Source: Cyanobacteria bacterium SZAS LIN-3
GTDB lineage: Bacteria > Cyanobacteriota > Vampirovibrionia > Obscuribacterales > Obscuribacteraceae
Direction: 5' to 3'
DNA length: 53,079 nt
Assembly (NCBI GenBank): GCA_018266215.1
Contig: JAFEAV010000044.1
Span: forward strand, 1 to 53,079
The position numbers and the translations under genes were made by a program. This document shows, piece by piece, positions 9,666-17,371 of this stretch; the first letter of the stretch is position 1; each line of letters opens with the position of its first letter. The notes beneath the pieces are model-generated. The model ran no database searches. It was not told the DNA's origin and saw only the letters and a program-made list of their open reading frames with translations.

Positions 9666-10397
9666 ATGACGGATTCAACAGGCCAAGGCAGAAGAGCCCA
9701 TATTCTGAAGCTCATGGATCGCCTGAGCGTCGACCGAACAGTGGCGCTTTTGCTGATTGCCAGCGCCTGCGGATTGATGCTCTTTATCATCTTTGCCCTC
9801 TGCGTAAAATCCGGTCAGACCCAGGCTATGGATACCAGCATACTGATCGGTCTGCGCAGCGCCCGAGACTTGAACGTGCCGCTCGGACCATCGCTGCTGC
9901 TTGACGCGGCCCGGGATATAACCTGCCTGGGAGACGCCACCGTGCTTACCCTCGTTACAATCGTGACGCTTGGCTACTGTCTTTTGACCCGCTACTACAC
10001 GGCATTTTTTATGGTGTTGGTGGCCGTCAACAGCGGCGATCTGATGATGGTTCTGCTCAAAGATTGGTTCCAGCGGCAGCGCCCGGATTGTGTGCCCCAT
10101 CTGGTTTCAGCGGCCTACACCAGTTTCCCCAGTGGGCATGCCATGATGTCGGCCATCGTTTACCTGACAATCGGCGCCATTTTAGCCCGCATCGAGCGGC
10201 GCAAAACGGTGAAAATCTATTTGATTGCTATTTTTTCGTTGCTGTCGCTGGTAATTGGCCTCAGTCGGGTTTATCTTGGTGTGCATTATCCCAGTGACAT
10301 ATTGGCAGGCTGGTTGGCAGGCGTTACGTGGGGGACATTGAGCGCTGCAGTCGTTTTAACGGTATCCAAGAAATTGAAAGTTGAAGTGAATGAATAA
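9666..10397 (+). CDS. PAP2-superfamily membrane phosphatase
   Basis: 243 residues with about five to six membrane helices. All three PAP2 motifs are present: KDWFQRQRP near residue 132, FPSGH near 155 and SRVYLGVHYPSD near 198-209, so the catalytic His pair and Asp are intact. Such enzymes dephosphorylate phosphatidate, undecaprenyl pyrophosphate or related lipid phosphates on the outer face of the membrane. Which lipid is used cannot be told. The last bases overlap the start of the TPR gene by 8 bases, so the two are translationally coupled. Confidence 0.92.
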   Translation: MTDSTGQGRRAHILKLMDRLSVDRTVALLLIASACGLMLFIIFALCVKSGQTQAMDTSILIGLRSARDLNVPLGPSLLLDAARDITCLGDATVLTLVTIVTLGYCLLTRYYTAFFMVLVAVNSGDLMMVLLKDWFQRQRPDCVPHLVSAAYTSFPSGHAMMSAIVYLTIGAILARIERRKTVKIYLIAIFSLLSLVIGLSRVYLGVHYPSDILAGWLAGVTWGTLSAAVVLTVSKKLKVEVNE

Positions 10398-11676
10398 CCG
10401 GTGGCAGGAACTCAAGAACGCTGCGGAGAAAGCCCAATCCGAAGGCGAATATAGCCTGGCGGAGCGTTTGTGGTACGAAGTGCTGCACGAGAGTGTGGGC
10501 ATGGCTCCCACCGACCGCCGGCGAGCTCTTGCTCTGGAGCGTCTGGGTGAGTGCTTGTGGTATCAGGAGAAATTTTTTGAGGCGCTGCCGCTGGCCGAGG
10601 AACTGGTATCCATTTATACCGAGGTCTTTGGTCTGGGCAATATTGAAACGGCTTCGATGCAGGCCAATCTCGGTTTGCTGCATGTGGTTTTGCGCAATCT
10701 GGCCACGGCCGAACCGCTGCTCTGCGATGCTCTGGATGTGAAACGCCGGGTGCTTGGTGCTAATCATCCGGCCTTGCGTCGTCTGGAAGATACCTATCGG
10801 GACGTAGTGGGCAGACTGAAGAGTGATGAATCGCCCGCCGGTATCGTCAGCGCCAGGCAGTGGTCCAAGACCGGTCGTTTCGAGCCGGTGGATGAAATTG
10901 TCGCCGGCCAGTCGACCCCGGCCTATCTCACCGCCGAGGATGCTTTGCGGCTCTGGCTGCCGGTTTTTGAAGAGGCCAAACAGGCGAGTAATTCCGGTGA
11001 CTGGCAGTTGGCCGAGAGCAAACTGGCTCAGGGTGTTAAGTTGGCTGAACACTTTGGTGAAAATGACGAACGTTTGCTTGTCACCCTTGAGGGTCTGGCC
11101 GACATGCTCGACAAGCAGGATAAGCATCACCAGGCTCAACCTGTCCTGGAGCGCATTCGCCAGATAAAAATCGTCAATTTCGGCCGACTCAGTCCGATTG
11201 TGGCCGAGGCCAACAATAATCTTGCCCGCTGTCATTATTACGCCGGCAGCTATGACGCGGCCGAGAGTGCTGCTTTTGAATGCCATCAGATTTATGAAAA
11301 ACTCTATGGGGCCGAGCATCTGTCGGTGGCCACCAGTCTCGCTAATATCGGCATGCTCTATCACATGCAGGGCCGTTTCTCCGATGCGGAACAGGCGTAT
11401 AAACGGGGAGTCGATATCCGCACCAAGCGTCAGGGTGCCAATCATCCTGACACCCTCAAGCTTTTGCAAAATTATGCCAATCTCCTGCGTGACCTGAAGC
11501 GCGATGAGGAGGCCAATCATCTGCAGGCCCTGGCCACTGGATTTATGTCCGGCAGCTGGAAAGCCGTCACGATAGACACTGATGACAGGCTGACTTTGCA
11601 AGGTGAAATCTGCAAGCAGTGCGGCGAGAATCTCAACGACCAGGGTTTGTGCACCACCTGCGCTATCGTCCGTTAA
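10390..11676 (+). CDS. TPR (kinesin-light-chain-like) protein with C-terminal zinc knuckle
   Basis: 428 residues. At least six helical repeats with kinesin-light-chain style spacing are visible, for example the blocks LGLLHVVLRNLATAEPLLCD near residue 96 and IGMLYHMQGRFSDAEQAYKR near 317-336. A linker rich in charged residues separates an N-terminal and a C-terminal repeat group. The tail ends CKQCGENLNDQGLCTTC, two CxxC pairs that could bind one zinc. No signal peptide or membrane helix. It should be a cytoplasmic scaffold. It overlaps the PAP2 gene at its start, and its end overlaps the convergent thioredoxin-fold gene by 14 bases. Confidence 0.8.
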   Translation: MNNRWQELKNAAEKAQSEGEYSLAERLWYEVLHESVGMAPTDRRRALALERLGECLWYQEKFFEALPLAEELVSIYTEVFGLGNIETASMQANLGLLHVVLRNLATAEPLLCDALDVKRRVLGANHPALRRLEDTYRDVVGRLKSDESPAGIVSARQWSKTGRFEPVDEIVAGQSTPAYLTAEDALRLWLPVFEEAKQASNSGDWQLAESKLAQGVKLAEHFGENDERLLVTLEGLADMLDKQDKHHQAQPVLERIRQIKIVNFGRLSPIVAEANNNLARCHYYAGSYDAAESAAFECHQIYEKLYGAEHLSVATSLANIGMLYHMQGRFSDAEQAYKRGVDIRTKRQGANHPDTLKLLQNYANLLRDLKRDEEANHLQALATGFMSGSWKAVTIDTDDRLTLQGEICKQCGENLNDQGLCTTCAIVR

Positions 11677-12691
11677 ATCTTACTGGTGGGCCTCCTCCCG
11701 CCGGCGGGTTATGGGGATCGCTGACGGGCAGAGCTGACTGCCAGGTTATGCCCTGGGCTCGACCCTGTCTGATGTGTTCGCGGTGGTCCAGATGCTGGGG
11801 ATTGTATTTGCTCATCGTCCAGAGCATAGTGCGTTCCAGATCGGCTGCGGAGGCCGTTGGGTAGAGTTGAGCCACAACAGTGCCCTGCGATCCGAATTCA
11901 TTGGGCAGGACGAAAAGATAGCCGCGATTGATTGTCTGGCCTTGCAGCGTGCTGAGATCCCTCGAGCCTCCCGATGAATAGGTCATCTCCCCTATAAGAT
12001 CCGAGCGCCAGGAAAGTGGTGCCAGTTTCGCTTCCATGGCTCGTCGCTCCTGTTGGTAGTCTGAAACGACGACCAGCAGCGGTTTTTTATCGCAGGCGGC
12101 GACATTGACGGCGAGCCGAACGGTTGCTACCGTCGGTAAGCTCTGGGGGCTGAGATTGCTTTTGTACTGAGCCGCTACCTGATTGAGACCGGCTGCCATG
12201 GCCTGTGCGTCATAGTAGAGCCAGCCGGGGCTTCTCATGCCCCTGGTTAAGGGTCTACCGGAGGGATCGAGGATGACAAAGAGGGTGTTTTCCAGCGCTG
12301 CCCCCGGGCGCCAGAATGATTGCAGTACCTGCGCTTCCTTAGCGCTTTCGTAGGTCATCATGCGCAGGCAAATAAAGTTTCGAGAGGCGGCGATTACTTC
12401 AGGCTGAGACAGGTAACTCCTGTCTGTGGATTGTTTGTCCGGTCACCACACTCCGGGGACACCGCCGCAGCTCGGTGCCGCGGCGATCAGCAAAATTGGT
12501 TTGCGGGTTTGTCTGGCCTCTGCAATGGCCTGATCCCAGGTAGGTATCCAGCCGATGGCGGCGCTGCTCTGCTCGGTCGTTGTCGCCTGGGATTTGATCG
12601 GCGATTGGGCCTTTGCCGCTCCGCCGGTTGCCACCACAGTCAGTGCGCTGCAGGCGGCGAGAAGACCGATTTTGATGATGGAAATTTTCAT
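11663..12691 (-). CDS. Secreted tandem thioredoxin-fold protein with in-frame UGA (candidate selenoprotein or nonsense-broken gene)
   Basis: Starting at the ATG at 12691, the frame encodes a signal peptide (MKISIIKIGLLAAC... ending AKA-Q) and a thioredoxin-like domain (KPILLIAAAPSCGG), then meets TGA at 12443-12445. The same frame continues without another stop for 260 codons to 11663. After the TGA it reads PDKQSTDRSYLSQPEVI and FVILDPSGRPL, which are normal thioredoxin-fold continuations. Aligning the DPEV-like motif (QPEV, 13 residues after the UGA) with ordinary WCxxC proteins puts the UGA exactly on the first catalytic cysteine (W-UGA-P-D-K). A second thioredoxin-like domain without cysteines (KPLLVVVSDYQQERRAMEAK) follows. 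Full length would be 342 residues. Read-through as selenocysteine, a fresh nonsense mutation or a sequencing error are all possible; a hairpin at 12407-12425 favours the first. Confidence 0.6.
12407..12425 (-). promoter_or_regulatory. SECIS-like hairpin after in-frame UGA
   Basis: On the minus-strand RNA, AGACAGG pairs perfectly with CCUGUCU around the loop AGUUA. The stem begins 17 bases after the UGA and the loop 24 bases after it. Bacterial SECIS elements, as generally described, are small stem-loops inside the coding region, with the apical loop roughly 16-37 bases after the UGA and a G among the first two loop bases; this one fits. Function as a SelB site is inferred only. Confidence 0.45.
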
Positions 12692-12837
12692 GGGCTGACC
12701 TCGCGCTTTCCAATACCTGTTTCCATAGTGACAGAGGGATGTAGAGAAATTGGGGAGTGATTGTGGAGAGATTGTGGACACGAGCGGTTTTACGCAGACG
12801 CGTACAAGGACATACTATAACCTATGGTATATGCCTG

Positions 12838-12887
12838 AAAAAACAAAGCAAGCCAGAGAGCCTTTTGGGGCGCCCTGACCTGCTTTG
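12838..12887 (-). terminator. Probable terminator after ParB-fold gene
   Basis: On the minus strand CAAAGCA and TGCTTTG pair across a GC-rich interior containing GGGCGCCC, followed by six Ts. Immediately before it lies the palindrome AAAAGAGAATTCTCTTTT (12889-12906), which could also fold. Together they likely end the transcript of the MoxR/Bat locus. Confidence 0.45.
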
Positions 12888-12923
12888 CAAAAGAGAATTC
12901 TCTTTTCGACTGACTAACAGGTT

Positions 12924-13238
12924 TCAGCCGACCAGCTTCGCTTCGATGAAAGCGATACCGGCCTGCTTGGCTGCGATGACGCGATGGCGACCGTCCTCGA
13001 TGTTGTAACCGCCACCGAAGCGCGGGCGCAGAACAACGCGCACCATGTCCTCGCCGCACTCGTAGGCCTGCCGATAACGCTCGATCTGAGCGCCGTCGCG
13101 GGCCAGGAGCTTGGCGATGGTAGCGTCGGTGATGTAGACATCAGCGAGCGCCACCAGAATGTTATCCACGTCACGACCGTTGCGGCCGTAGTGGTCGTCG
13201 AAATCCGCCTTGCGACGGTCACGGAAAGACTTGCCCAT
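12924..13238 (-). CDS. Small stand-alone ParB-fold protein
   Basis: 104 residues. The C-terminal half reads GGGYNIEDGRHRVIAAKQAG (about residues 75-94), the GxHR-like DGRHR motif of ParB/sulfiredoxin-fold nucleotide-binding domains. The N-terminal half has DVDNILVALADVYITDATI. There is no helix-turn-helix or partner ParA, so it is not a plasmid partition ParB. ParB-fold proteins may bind CTP or ATP or cut nucleic acid; its activity is unknown. The ribosome site GGAGG is 5-6 bases before the ATG but is buried in a hairpin of the structured leader described separately. It lies downstream of the two S41 protease genes on the same strand. Confidence 0.75.
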   Translation of the reverse strand: MGKSFRDRRKADFDDHYGRNGRDVDNILVALADVYITDATIAKLLARDGAQIERYRQAYECGEDMVRVVLRPRFGGGYNIEDGRHRVIAAKQAGIAFIEAKLVG

Positions 13239-13242
13239 GTGA

Positions 13243-13370
13243 ACCTCCGGAATGGAGGTCCTGGTGCAAGCAAAGGCGAGAAGCGCAACGGGGCCCGTGA
13301 AGTACCCCTGCGATTTGCAGTTGCGCCTCTCTCTACTCCGCCCTTATTGGCGAAGTGCCCACCAGGACCT
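13243..13370 (-). ncRNA. Structured leader RNA of the ParB-fold gene (riboswitch-like)
   Basis: Read on the minus strand. P1: AGGUCCUGGUG (13370-13360) pairs perfectly with CACCAGGACCU (13266-13256). P2: CUUCGCC (13355-13349) with GGCGGAG (13342-13336), loop AAUAAG, one U-G pair. P3: GAGAGGCGCAAC (13331-13320) with GUUGCGCUUCUC (13289-13278), one G-U pair, enclosing CUGC/GCAG (13320-13308) and GGGG/CCCC (13308-13290). Both wobble pairs would be A-C mismatches on the plus strand, so the RNA is minus-strand. Just after P1, ACCUCC (13259-13254) pairs with the ribosome site GGAGGU (13248-13243). This shares ACCU with P1, so P1 and the ribosome-hiding hairpin exclude each other. Confidence 0.7.
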
Positions 13371-13392
13371 ACATTCGATGAATGGCTGTCAT
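13369..13392 (-). CDS. Seven-codon leader ORF (MTAIHRM)
   Basis: ATG at 13392, stop TAG at 13371-13369. It has an excellent ribosome site, AAAGGAG (13406-13400), with seven bases of spacing, better exposed than that of the ParB-fold gene itself. Its stop codon overlaps the first bases of the P1 helix of the structured leader, so a ribosome at the stop would block P1. It lies 39 bases after the stop of the S41 gene. The size and position are those of a leader peptide; the peptide shows no run of one amino acid. Confidence 0.5.
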   Translation of the reverse strand: MTAIHRM

Positions 13393-13431
13393 GGTTGTTC
13401 TCCTTTGTTGAGGTTTGGTTGTCCGGCCGCT

Positions 13432-15234
13432 TTACTTGTTGCGGTCGGCCTTCTCCTGCTCATCGCGTTCCTTGCGGTACTTGAAGTGCAGGTGCGTGAG
13501 CACGACGGCGAGCAGGATCACGCCCAGGCCGAGACCGACCAGGAGCAGAGATTCGCCGCCGAAGAGGTCATCCTCGCCCTGGGTCTGGGCGGTGGGATCG
13601 GGCTGGGTCAGCGAGTTGCTGGCCGTGATCAGCACCTGGACAGCCGTTACCAGCTGTTCGTCCGTGTGCGTGCTCACATCGCCCCGCGTGCGTTCCTGCA
13701 CGATATCGGGGGTGATGCCCTTGTTGGCCAGGTCATAGCCGTTGGGCGTCAGGTAGTGCATGGTCGTCACCTGCAGCATGCCCGTGCCCATCGGAATGCG
13801 CACGAAAGCGACTGCCTTGCCGAAGGTCTGCGTGCCGATCACGACAGCGCGGTGATTGTCCTTCAGGGTGCCGGTGAGAATCTCAGCCGAAGAGGCCGAG
13901 CTGCCGTCGACCAGGACGGTCATGGGCACGGTGCGCAGCCGGGTGAAGAGGTCGACGAGCTCCTTGGGAGCGCCGACATACTCGTAGGCCATGGGCGAAC
14001 GGAAAACGTCCTCTTCGAACTTGTCCGTGCCGCCTTCGCGTTCCTGCGTCTTGAGGAAGGTGCCGTGGTCCAGGAAGATGCGGGCAATCTTCTTGGCCAG
14101 GTCGACTGCACCGCCATGGTTGGCGCGCAGGTCGAGGACCAGACCCTTGAGATTGCCGTGGGCCTGGGCGTCCAGCATGGCCAGAGCGCGCAGGAAGTTG
14201 TTGCCCAGAGCGTTGGCTTCATCGGCACTGGTGCCGAAGCTGGGCAGACGCACGTAGCCGATGTTGTTGGGCAGCATGCCCACTTCGATCTGCTCGGCGG
14301 GTGTCTCGTCGAAGGCGAGCGCGACGCTCTCGTCCTTGCCGTCATGGTTGACGACGACGATGACCTTGTCGCCCTTCTTGCCCATGAGCAGAGCGGAAGC
14401 GTCTTCCTTGCTCATGCCGGTCAGGTCGTGGTTGGTGACCTTGCCGGTGGTGGCATCGACGGTTTGCACCGACTTGACGATGTCACCCGGGCGGAACATG
14501 TTGGAGTTCCAGGCCGGTGAAGCGTACTCCATGGCCTCGACACGGAAAGTGCCGTTGGCGTTGCGGGCCAGACCCACACCCAGATATTCCAGGTTGGCCT
14601 TGGCCGAGTTCATGGCTCGCAGCATCGACTCGATGGAAGTGAAGGTCGTCCAGCGATCGCCCAGGCTGGCAAACATCGCCGTGACAGCCTTGTCCAGGTC
14701 GTCGCGGGTCTTGAGCTTGCCCTTGTAGCGTGCCGGCCAGACTTCCCAGCCCTTGAGCTTGTCGCCGTTGTAGTACTTCTGGGCGATGAAGCCCCAGATG
14801 TTCATGAACTCAGCGTCCAGCATCTCGGGCGTCGGATTGGAAGCCTTCTGAGCTGTGGCAGCATCCATGCCGTGCGACTCGAGGAACTTTTCCACCTGGT
14901 CCGGCGTGATATCAGGGCTGGTGCCCGGAGTCAGGATCGTCGGTGCGGTGGTATCGGCCGGAGCATTGGTGCCCGGCGCAGACTGAGTGGTGGACGGAGC
15001 CGTGGGATCCGTCTTCGAGGGGGTGTTCGTCGGCGCGACATCGGCGGGCTTGCTGCCGGGCAACGACTTGTAAAACTGGAGCTTGGGAGCGCCGGTCAAG
15101 TCGAGCTTCTGCAGACCCGTGTCCTTCGCCTGTGCTGCGACCTCCGCGTGGGAGGGAGCCGCCTGGGCGAAAGCTGTCAGCGAAAAGGCCAACGAAAACA
15201 CCACCGCGAGAAAAGCGTTCTTGCGTGTGTGCAT
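13432..15234 (-). CDS. S41 family (C-terminal processing) protease with C-terminal membrane anchor
   Basis: 600 residues. Signal peptide at 1-26 (ends AFA-QAA), then a Pro/Thr-rich linker at about 30-100 and an N-terminal helical region. A PDZ-like domain spans about 215-300 (YLGVGLARN ... RPGDIVKSV). The S41 core holds LKGLVLDLRANHGG near 360 and the catalytic serine loop VDGSSASSAEILTG near 440-453; the catalytic lysine is in TFGKA near 472. Near the end LLLVGLGLGVILLAVVLTHL is a membrane helix followed by a charged tail, so it is membrane-tethered with the protease outside. It lies downstream of a second S41 gene, separated by a terminator-like hairpin. It probably processes envelope proteins together with the VWA/MoxR complex; substrate unknown. 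Confidence 0.9.
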   Translation of the reverse strand: MHTRKNAFLAVVFSLAFSLTAFAQAAPSHAEVAAQAKDTGLQKLDLTGAPKLQFYKSLPGSKPADVAPTNTPSKTDPTAPSTTQSAPGTNAPADTTAPTILTPGTSPDITPDQVEKFLESHGMDAATAQKASNPTPEMLDAEFMNIWGFIAQKYYNGDKLKGWEVWPARYKGKLKTRDDLDKAVTAMFASLGDRWTTFTSIESMLRAMNSAKANLEYLGVGLARNANGTFRVEAMEYASPAWNSNMFRPGDIVKSVQTVDATTGKVTNHDLTGMSKEDASALLMGKKGDKVIVVVNHDGKDESVALAFDETPAEQIEVGMLPNNIGYVRLPSFGTSADEANALGNNFLRALAMLDAQAHGNLKGLVLDLRANHGGAVDLAKKIARIFLDHGTFLKTQEREGGTDKFEEDVFRSPMAYEYVGAPKELVDLFTRLRTVPMTVLVDGSSASSAEILTGTLKDNHRAVVIGTQTFGKAVAFVRIPMGTGMLQVTTMHYLTPNGYDLANKGITPDIVQERTRGDVSTHTDEQLVTAVQVLITASNSLTQPDPTAQTQGEDDLFGGESLLLVGLGLGVILLAVVLTHLHFKYRKERDEQEKADRNK

Positions 15235-15263
15235 TTGTAGTTCCCTTCTACGTTGGTAGATTT

Positions 15264-15281
15264 TTCAGGAAATTGCCTGAA
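15264..15281 (-). promoter_or_regulatory. Hairpin just upstream of S41 protease 1
   Basis: TTCAGG and CCTGAA form a perfect six-pair stem around a six-base loop, 30 bases before the start codon and directly after the upstream terminator. It may cap a shortened transcript or control translation. Confidence 0.35.
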
Positions 15282-15291
15282 GCATTAACAG

Positions 15292-15350
15292 AAAAAACAG
15301 GCTCCGGGAGGAGCGCCGACTATTGCGTCAGCTACTCCTCCCGGGCTGTT
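15292..15350 (-). terminator. Terminator between the two S41 genes
   Basis: On the minus strand GGGAGGAG and CTCCTCCC form the middle of a long stem, extended outward by CAG/CTG and inward by GCUGAC/GUCGGC (one U-G pair, only in the sense RNA), followed by TTTTTT. It starts 14 bases after the stop of the upstream S41 gene, so expression of the downstream S41 and ParB-fold genes is reduced or has its own promoter. Confidence 0.75.
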
Positions 15351-15363
15351 CGACCGGCGGCGA

Positions 15364-17037
15364 TTACTTCTGCGGAGCAGGAGCGGTAGGCTTCGTCGGC
15401 GGGTTGATCGTGGCGTTGGTCGCGTCGGCGCCCTTGGCGGCCGCTTCCGCAGCCTTCTTCAGAGCCTCCTCGCGATACTGCACTTCCTTGGCGAAGTCGC
15501 CCCTGTGAGCCTTTTCCAGCTCAGCGCGACGCGCGTCCACCTGGGCCTGCGTCCTTGCGGGCGTCGGGTTGCCGATGGCGATGTTGATCAGCTCGAGCTT
15601 GGCAGCGTTGAGCTGGGCGTCGGTCGTGGGGTCGTCCATCGGGTCGGCGTCGGCCGGCATCGTCACTTCGATGTCGGGGACAACACCCACCCAGTCCATC
15701 TTCACACCACCGGGGAGGAACTCGAAGGTGGTGATGTGCATGGAGCGCTCCGCGGGGAGCTGCTTCACGACCTGGCCCACGCCCTTACCATGGGACGGCT
15801 GTCCCATGACCACGGCGCGATGGTTGGCCTGCAGCGTGCCGGAGAGAATCTCCGAAGCCGAAGCCGAGCCCTCGTCGATGAGGACGATCACCGGCGTGGT
15901 GGCCGGAATGAGCACGGGGATGCGGTCGTATTCCTTGGTCACCGCCGGGCTGCCGTCATCGGACTGCTGGCTGACCACGAACTTGTCGTGGGTGACCGAG
16001 AAGGTGATGGTGACCATGTGGTCGCCGTCACGCTCGACCTGCTGCAGGATGACACCGGTGTCGATGAACATCGAAGCCATCTGCAGCACCTGACCCAGGT
16101 CGCCGCCCGGGTTGCCGCGCAGGTCCAGGACGATGCCCGAAGCGTTCTTCTGAGCGGCGGTCTGAAGCGCCATGCCCATTTCGCGCAGACCGAACTGCGA
16201 CATGAAGTTGCTCAGGCGGATGTGAGCGATGCGGCCCTGGTAGTCGGTCTTGACCACGTGCAGGGTGATGACCGCGCGGGTGAGAACCACGGGACGCGTG
16301 GTCACCTTGCCGTCAGCGCCCGTGTGAGCGATGGTCAGGGTGACCTTGGAGCCGGCGGTGCCGCGGATCTTGGAGACCACTTCGTCGGTGGTCTTGCCGT
16401 TGACGCTGACACCGTCCACGGCGATGATGCGATCGCCCTTGACGATGTTGGCCTTGCCGGCGGGCGTGTCGCCGTCCGGCGTTTCGGCGGCGACGAGCGG
16501 ACGCTCATCGCTCATCTTGAGCAGCGGCTCGACCTGCTCGTTGGTCGGCTTGGGACCGAGGGCCTTGATGGCCTTGGCCAGACCCTCTTCCTTGAGCGAG
16601 AGGCCGATACCACCCATGGTGGCGTCGACTTCCTGGCGTTCGGCCTTGGTCTGGGCCGGCGGGAAGTAGTAGTCGAAGCGCTGACCGAGGCTCCACATCA
16701 TCTCGTAAACGGCGATGTCGGTGCCCTTCTCGGTGGTCAGAGCGGTGTCGTTGTCGTGCTTGTGCTCCCACTTGGCCGTGAAGGCCGCGCGGGCCGCCGG
16801 GGTTACCAGCGTGTAGTGGTTGTCGCGCAGGTACTCGAAGGCGGTCTTGTAGACGGCCTTGCCGTCGAACGGCACGGCGACGGGAGCGGTGGTGGCGGTG
16901 GCTGCCGCGGGGGCAGCGTTGGTCTGGGCGTACGCCGGCAGAGCCAGCGGCGCAACGAGAGCGGTGGCGAAGAGGGCCGAGAGCACGACATTGCGCGCGC
17001 CGGCCAGCCCCTTCCGGAGCTTAGTCATGATATTCAT
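15364..17037 (-). CDS. S41 family (C-terminal processing) protease, PDZ-containing
   Basis: 557 residues. The N-terminus has a basic start and a hydrophobic helix ending PAYAQ, a signal peptide. A PDZ domain spans about 145-250 (GGIGLSLKEEG ... KGDRIIAVDGVSVNGK). The S41 core has GIVLDLRGNPGGDLGQVLQM near 305, the serine loop DEGSASASEILSG near 384-396 and the lysine in SHGKGVGQV near 415, all as in CtpA/CtpB proteases. The C-terminus is Ala/Thr-rich and lacks a membrane helix, so it is probably periplasmic or secreted. ATG at 17037 follows TAGGAAACTGCA; the ATG at 17028 is an alternative. It has a 334-base leader full of RNA structure. It is a paralogue of the next S41 gene. Confidence 0.92.
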   Translation of the reverse strand: MNIMTKLRKGLAGARNVVLSALFATALVAPLALPAYAQTNAAPAAATATTAPVAVPFDGKAVYKTAFEYLRDNHYTLVTPAARAAFTAKWEHKHDNDTALTTEKGTDIAVYEMMWSLGQRFDYYFPPAQTKAERQEVDATMGGIGLSLKEEGLAKAIKALGPKPTNEQVEPLLKMSDERPLVAAETPDGDTPAGKANIVKGDRIIAVDGVSVNGKTTDEVVSKIRGTAGSKVTLTIAHTGADGKVTTRPVVLTRAVITLHVVKTDYQGRIAHIRLSNFMSQFGLREMGMALQTAAQKNASGIVLDLRGNPGGDLGQVLQMASMFIDTGVILQQVERDGDHMVTITFSVTHDKFVVSQQSDDGSPAVTKEYDRIPVLIPATTPVIVLIDEGSASASEILSGTLQANHRAVVMGQPSHGKGVGQVVKQLPAERSMHITTFEFLPGGVKMDWVGVVPDIEVTMPADADPMDDPTTDAQLNAAKLELINIAIGNPTPARTQAQVDARRAELEKAHRGDFAKEVQYREEALKKAAEAAAKGADATNATINPPTKPTAPAPQK

Positions 17038-17083
17038 TGCAGTTTCCTAGTCTTCAAGGAGTACAGGAACGCGGCCGAGGGCC

Positions 17084-17142
17084 CTTCTCCCTAGCTAGTC
17101 ACGCGGTGGTACCCGCGCTTGTGCGACATTGCTAGAGAGAAG
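17084..17142 (-). ncRNA. Long hairpin in leader of S41 protease 2
   Basis: CUUCUCUCUAGC (17142-17131) pairs over 12 bases with GCUAGGGAGAAG (17095-17084); one U-G pair exists only in the minus-strand RNA. Inside, CGCGG and CCGCG form another stem. It lies about 50 bases before the start codon, so it belongs to the mRNA leader. No known family recognised. Confidence 0.5.
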
Positions 17143-17234
17143 AGCCGGTTGGCTTTTTCCTGGATGTGAAGTTGAAGTCTCCCCAGGTTCTTGGAGGCGG
17201 GGAGGGTGAATTAAGAAATTTTGCTATGACCACT

Positions 17235-17303
17235 GCCGGACGGGTGCCTGCTGACCAGCGTAGGTCAGGGGATCCCACCTGGGATCTTTCAGGTCCGTCC
17301 GGC
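17235..17303 (-). ncRNA. Three-way-junction RNA upstream of S41 protease 2
   Basis: GCCGGACGG (17303-17295) pairs perfectly with CCGUCCGGC (17243-17235). Enclosed are two perfect hairpins: GAUCCC-AGGU-GGGAUC (17286-17271) and CUGACC-UACGCU-GGUCAG (17268-17251). A possible CCUG/CAGG helix extends the closing stem. The compact, fully paired three-helix form is unlike a simple terminator, and no U run follows. It is the 5' part of the 334-base gap between the membrane beta-protein gene and this protease. Confidence 0.55.
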
Positions 17304-17371
17304 GGTTTCTTTGTGAACATCCTCATGATGCTCAGGTCATGCAGAAGGCAACACCGGGACTGGCCCAGTGC

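Noticed and set aside
12361..12781. Reading the thioredoxin-fold region as two separate genes (112 and 232 codons)
   Set aside because: The second has no ribosome site or domain start; together in one frame they make a complete thioredoxin-fold domain interrupted only by UGA.
12924..13238. ParB-fold protein as a plasmid partition gene
   Set aside because: No ParA, no helix-turn-helix and no centromere-like repeats are present.
13274..13355. Resemblance of GAGAGGCGCAAC to part of the lysine riboswitch core
   Set aside because: Only a short stretch is similar; here it pairs in a perfect helix and the rest of the lysine aptamer motifs are absent. Gene context does not involve lysine.
13256..13370. 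The ParB-leader inverted repeat as a transposon end pair or short mobile element
   Set aside because: The interior folds into further sense-strand helices and there are no target-site duplications flanking the arms.
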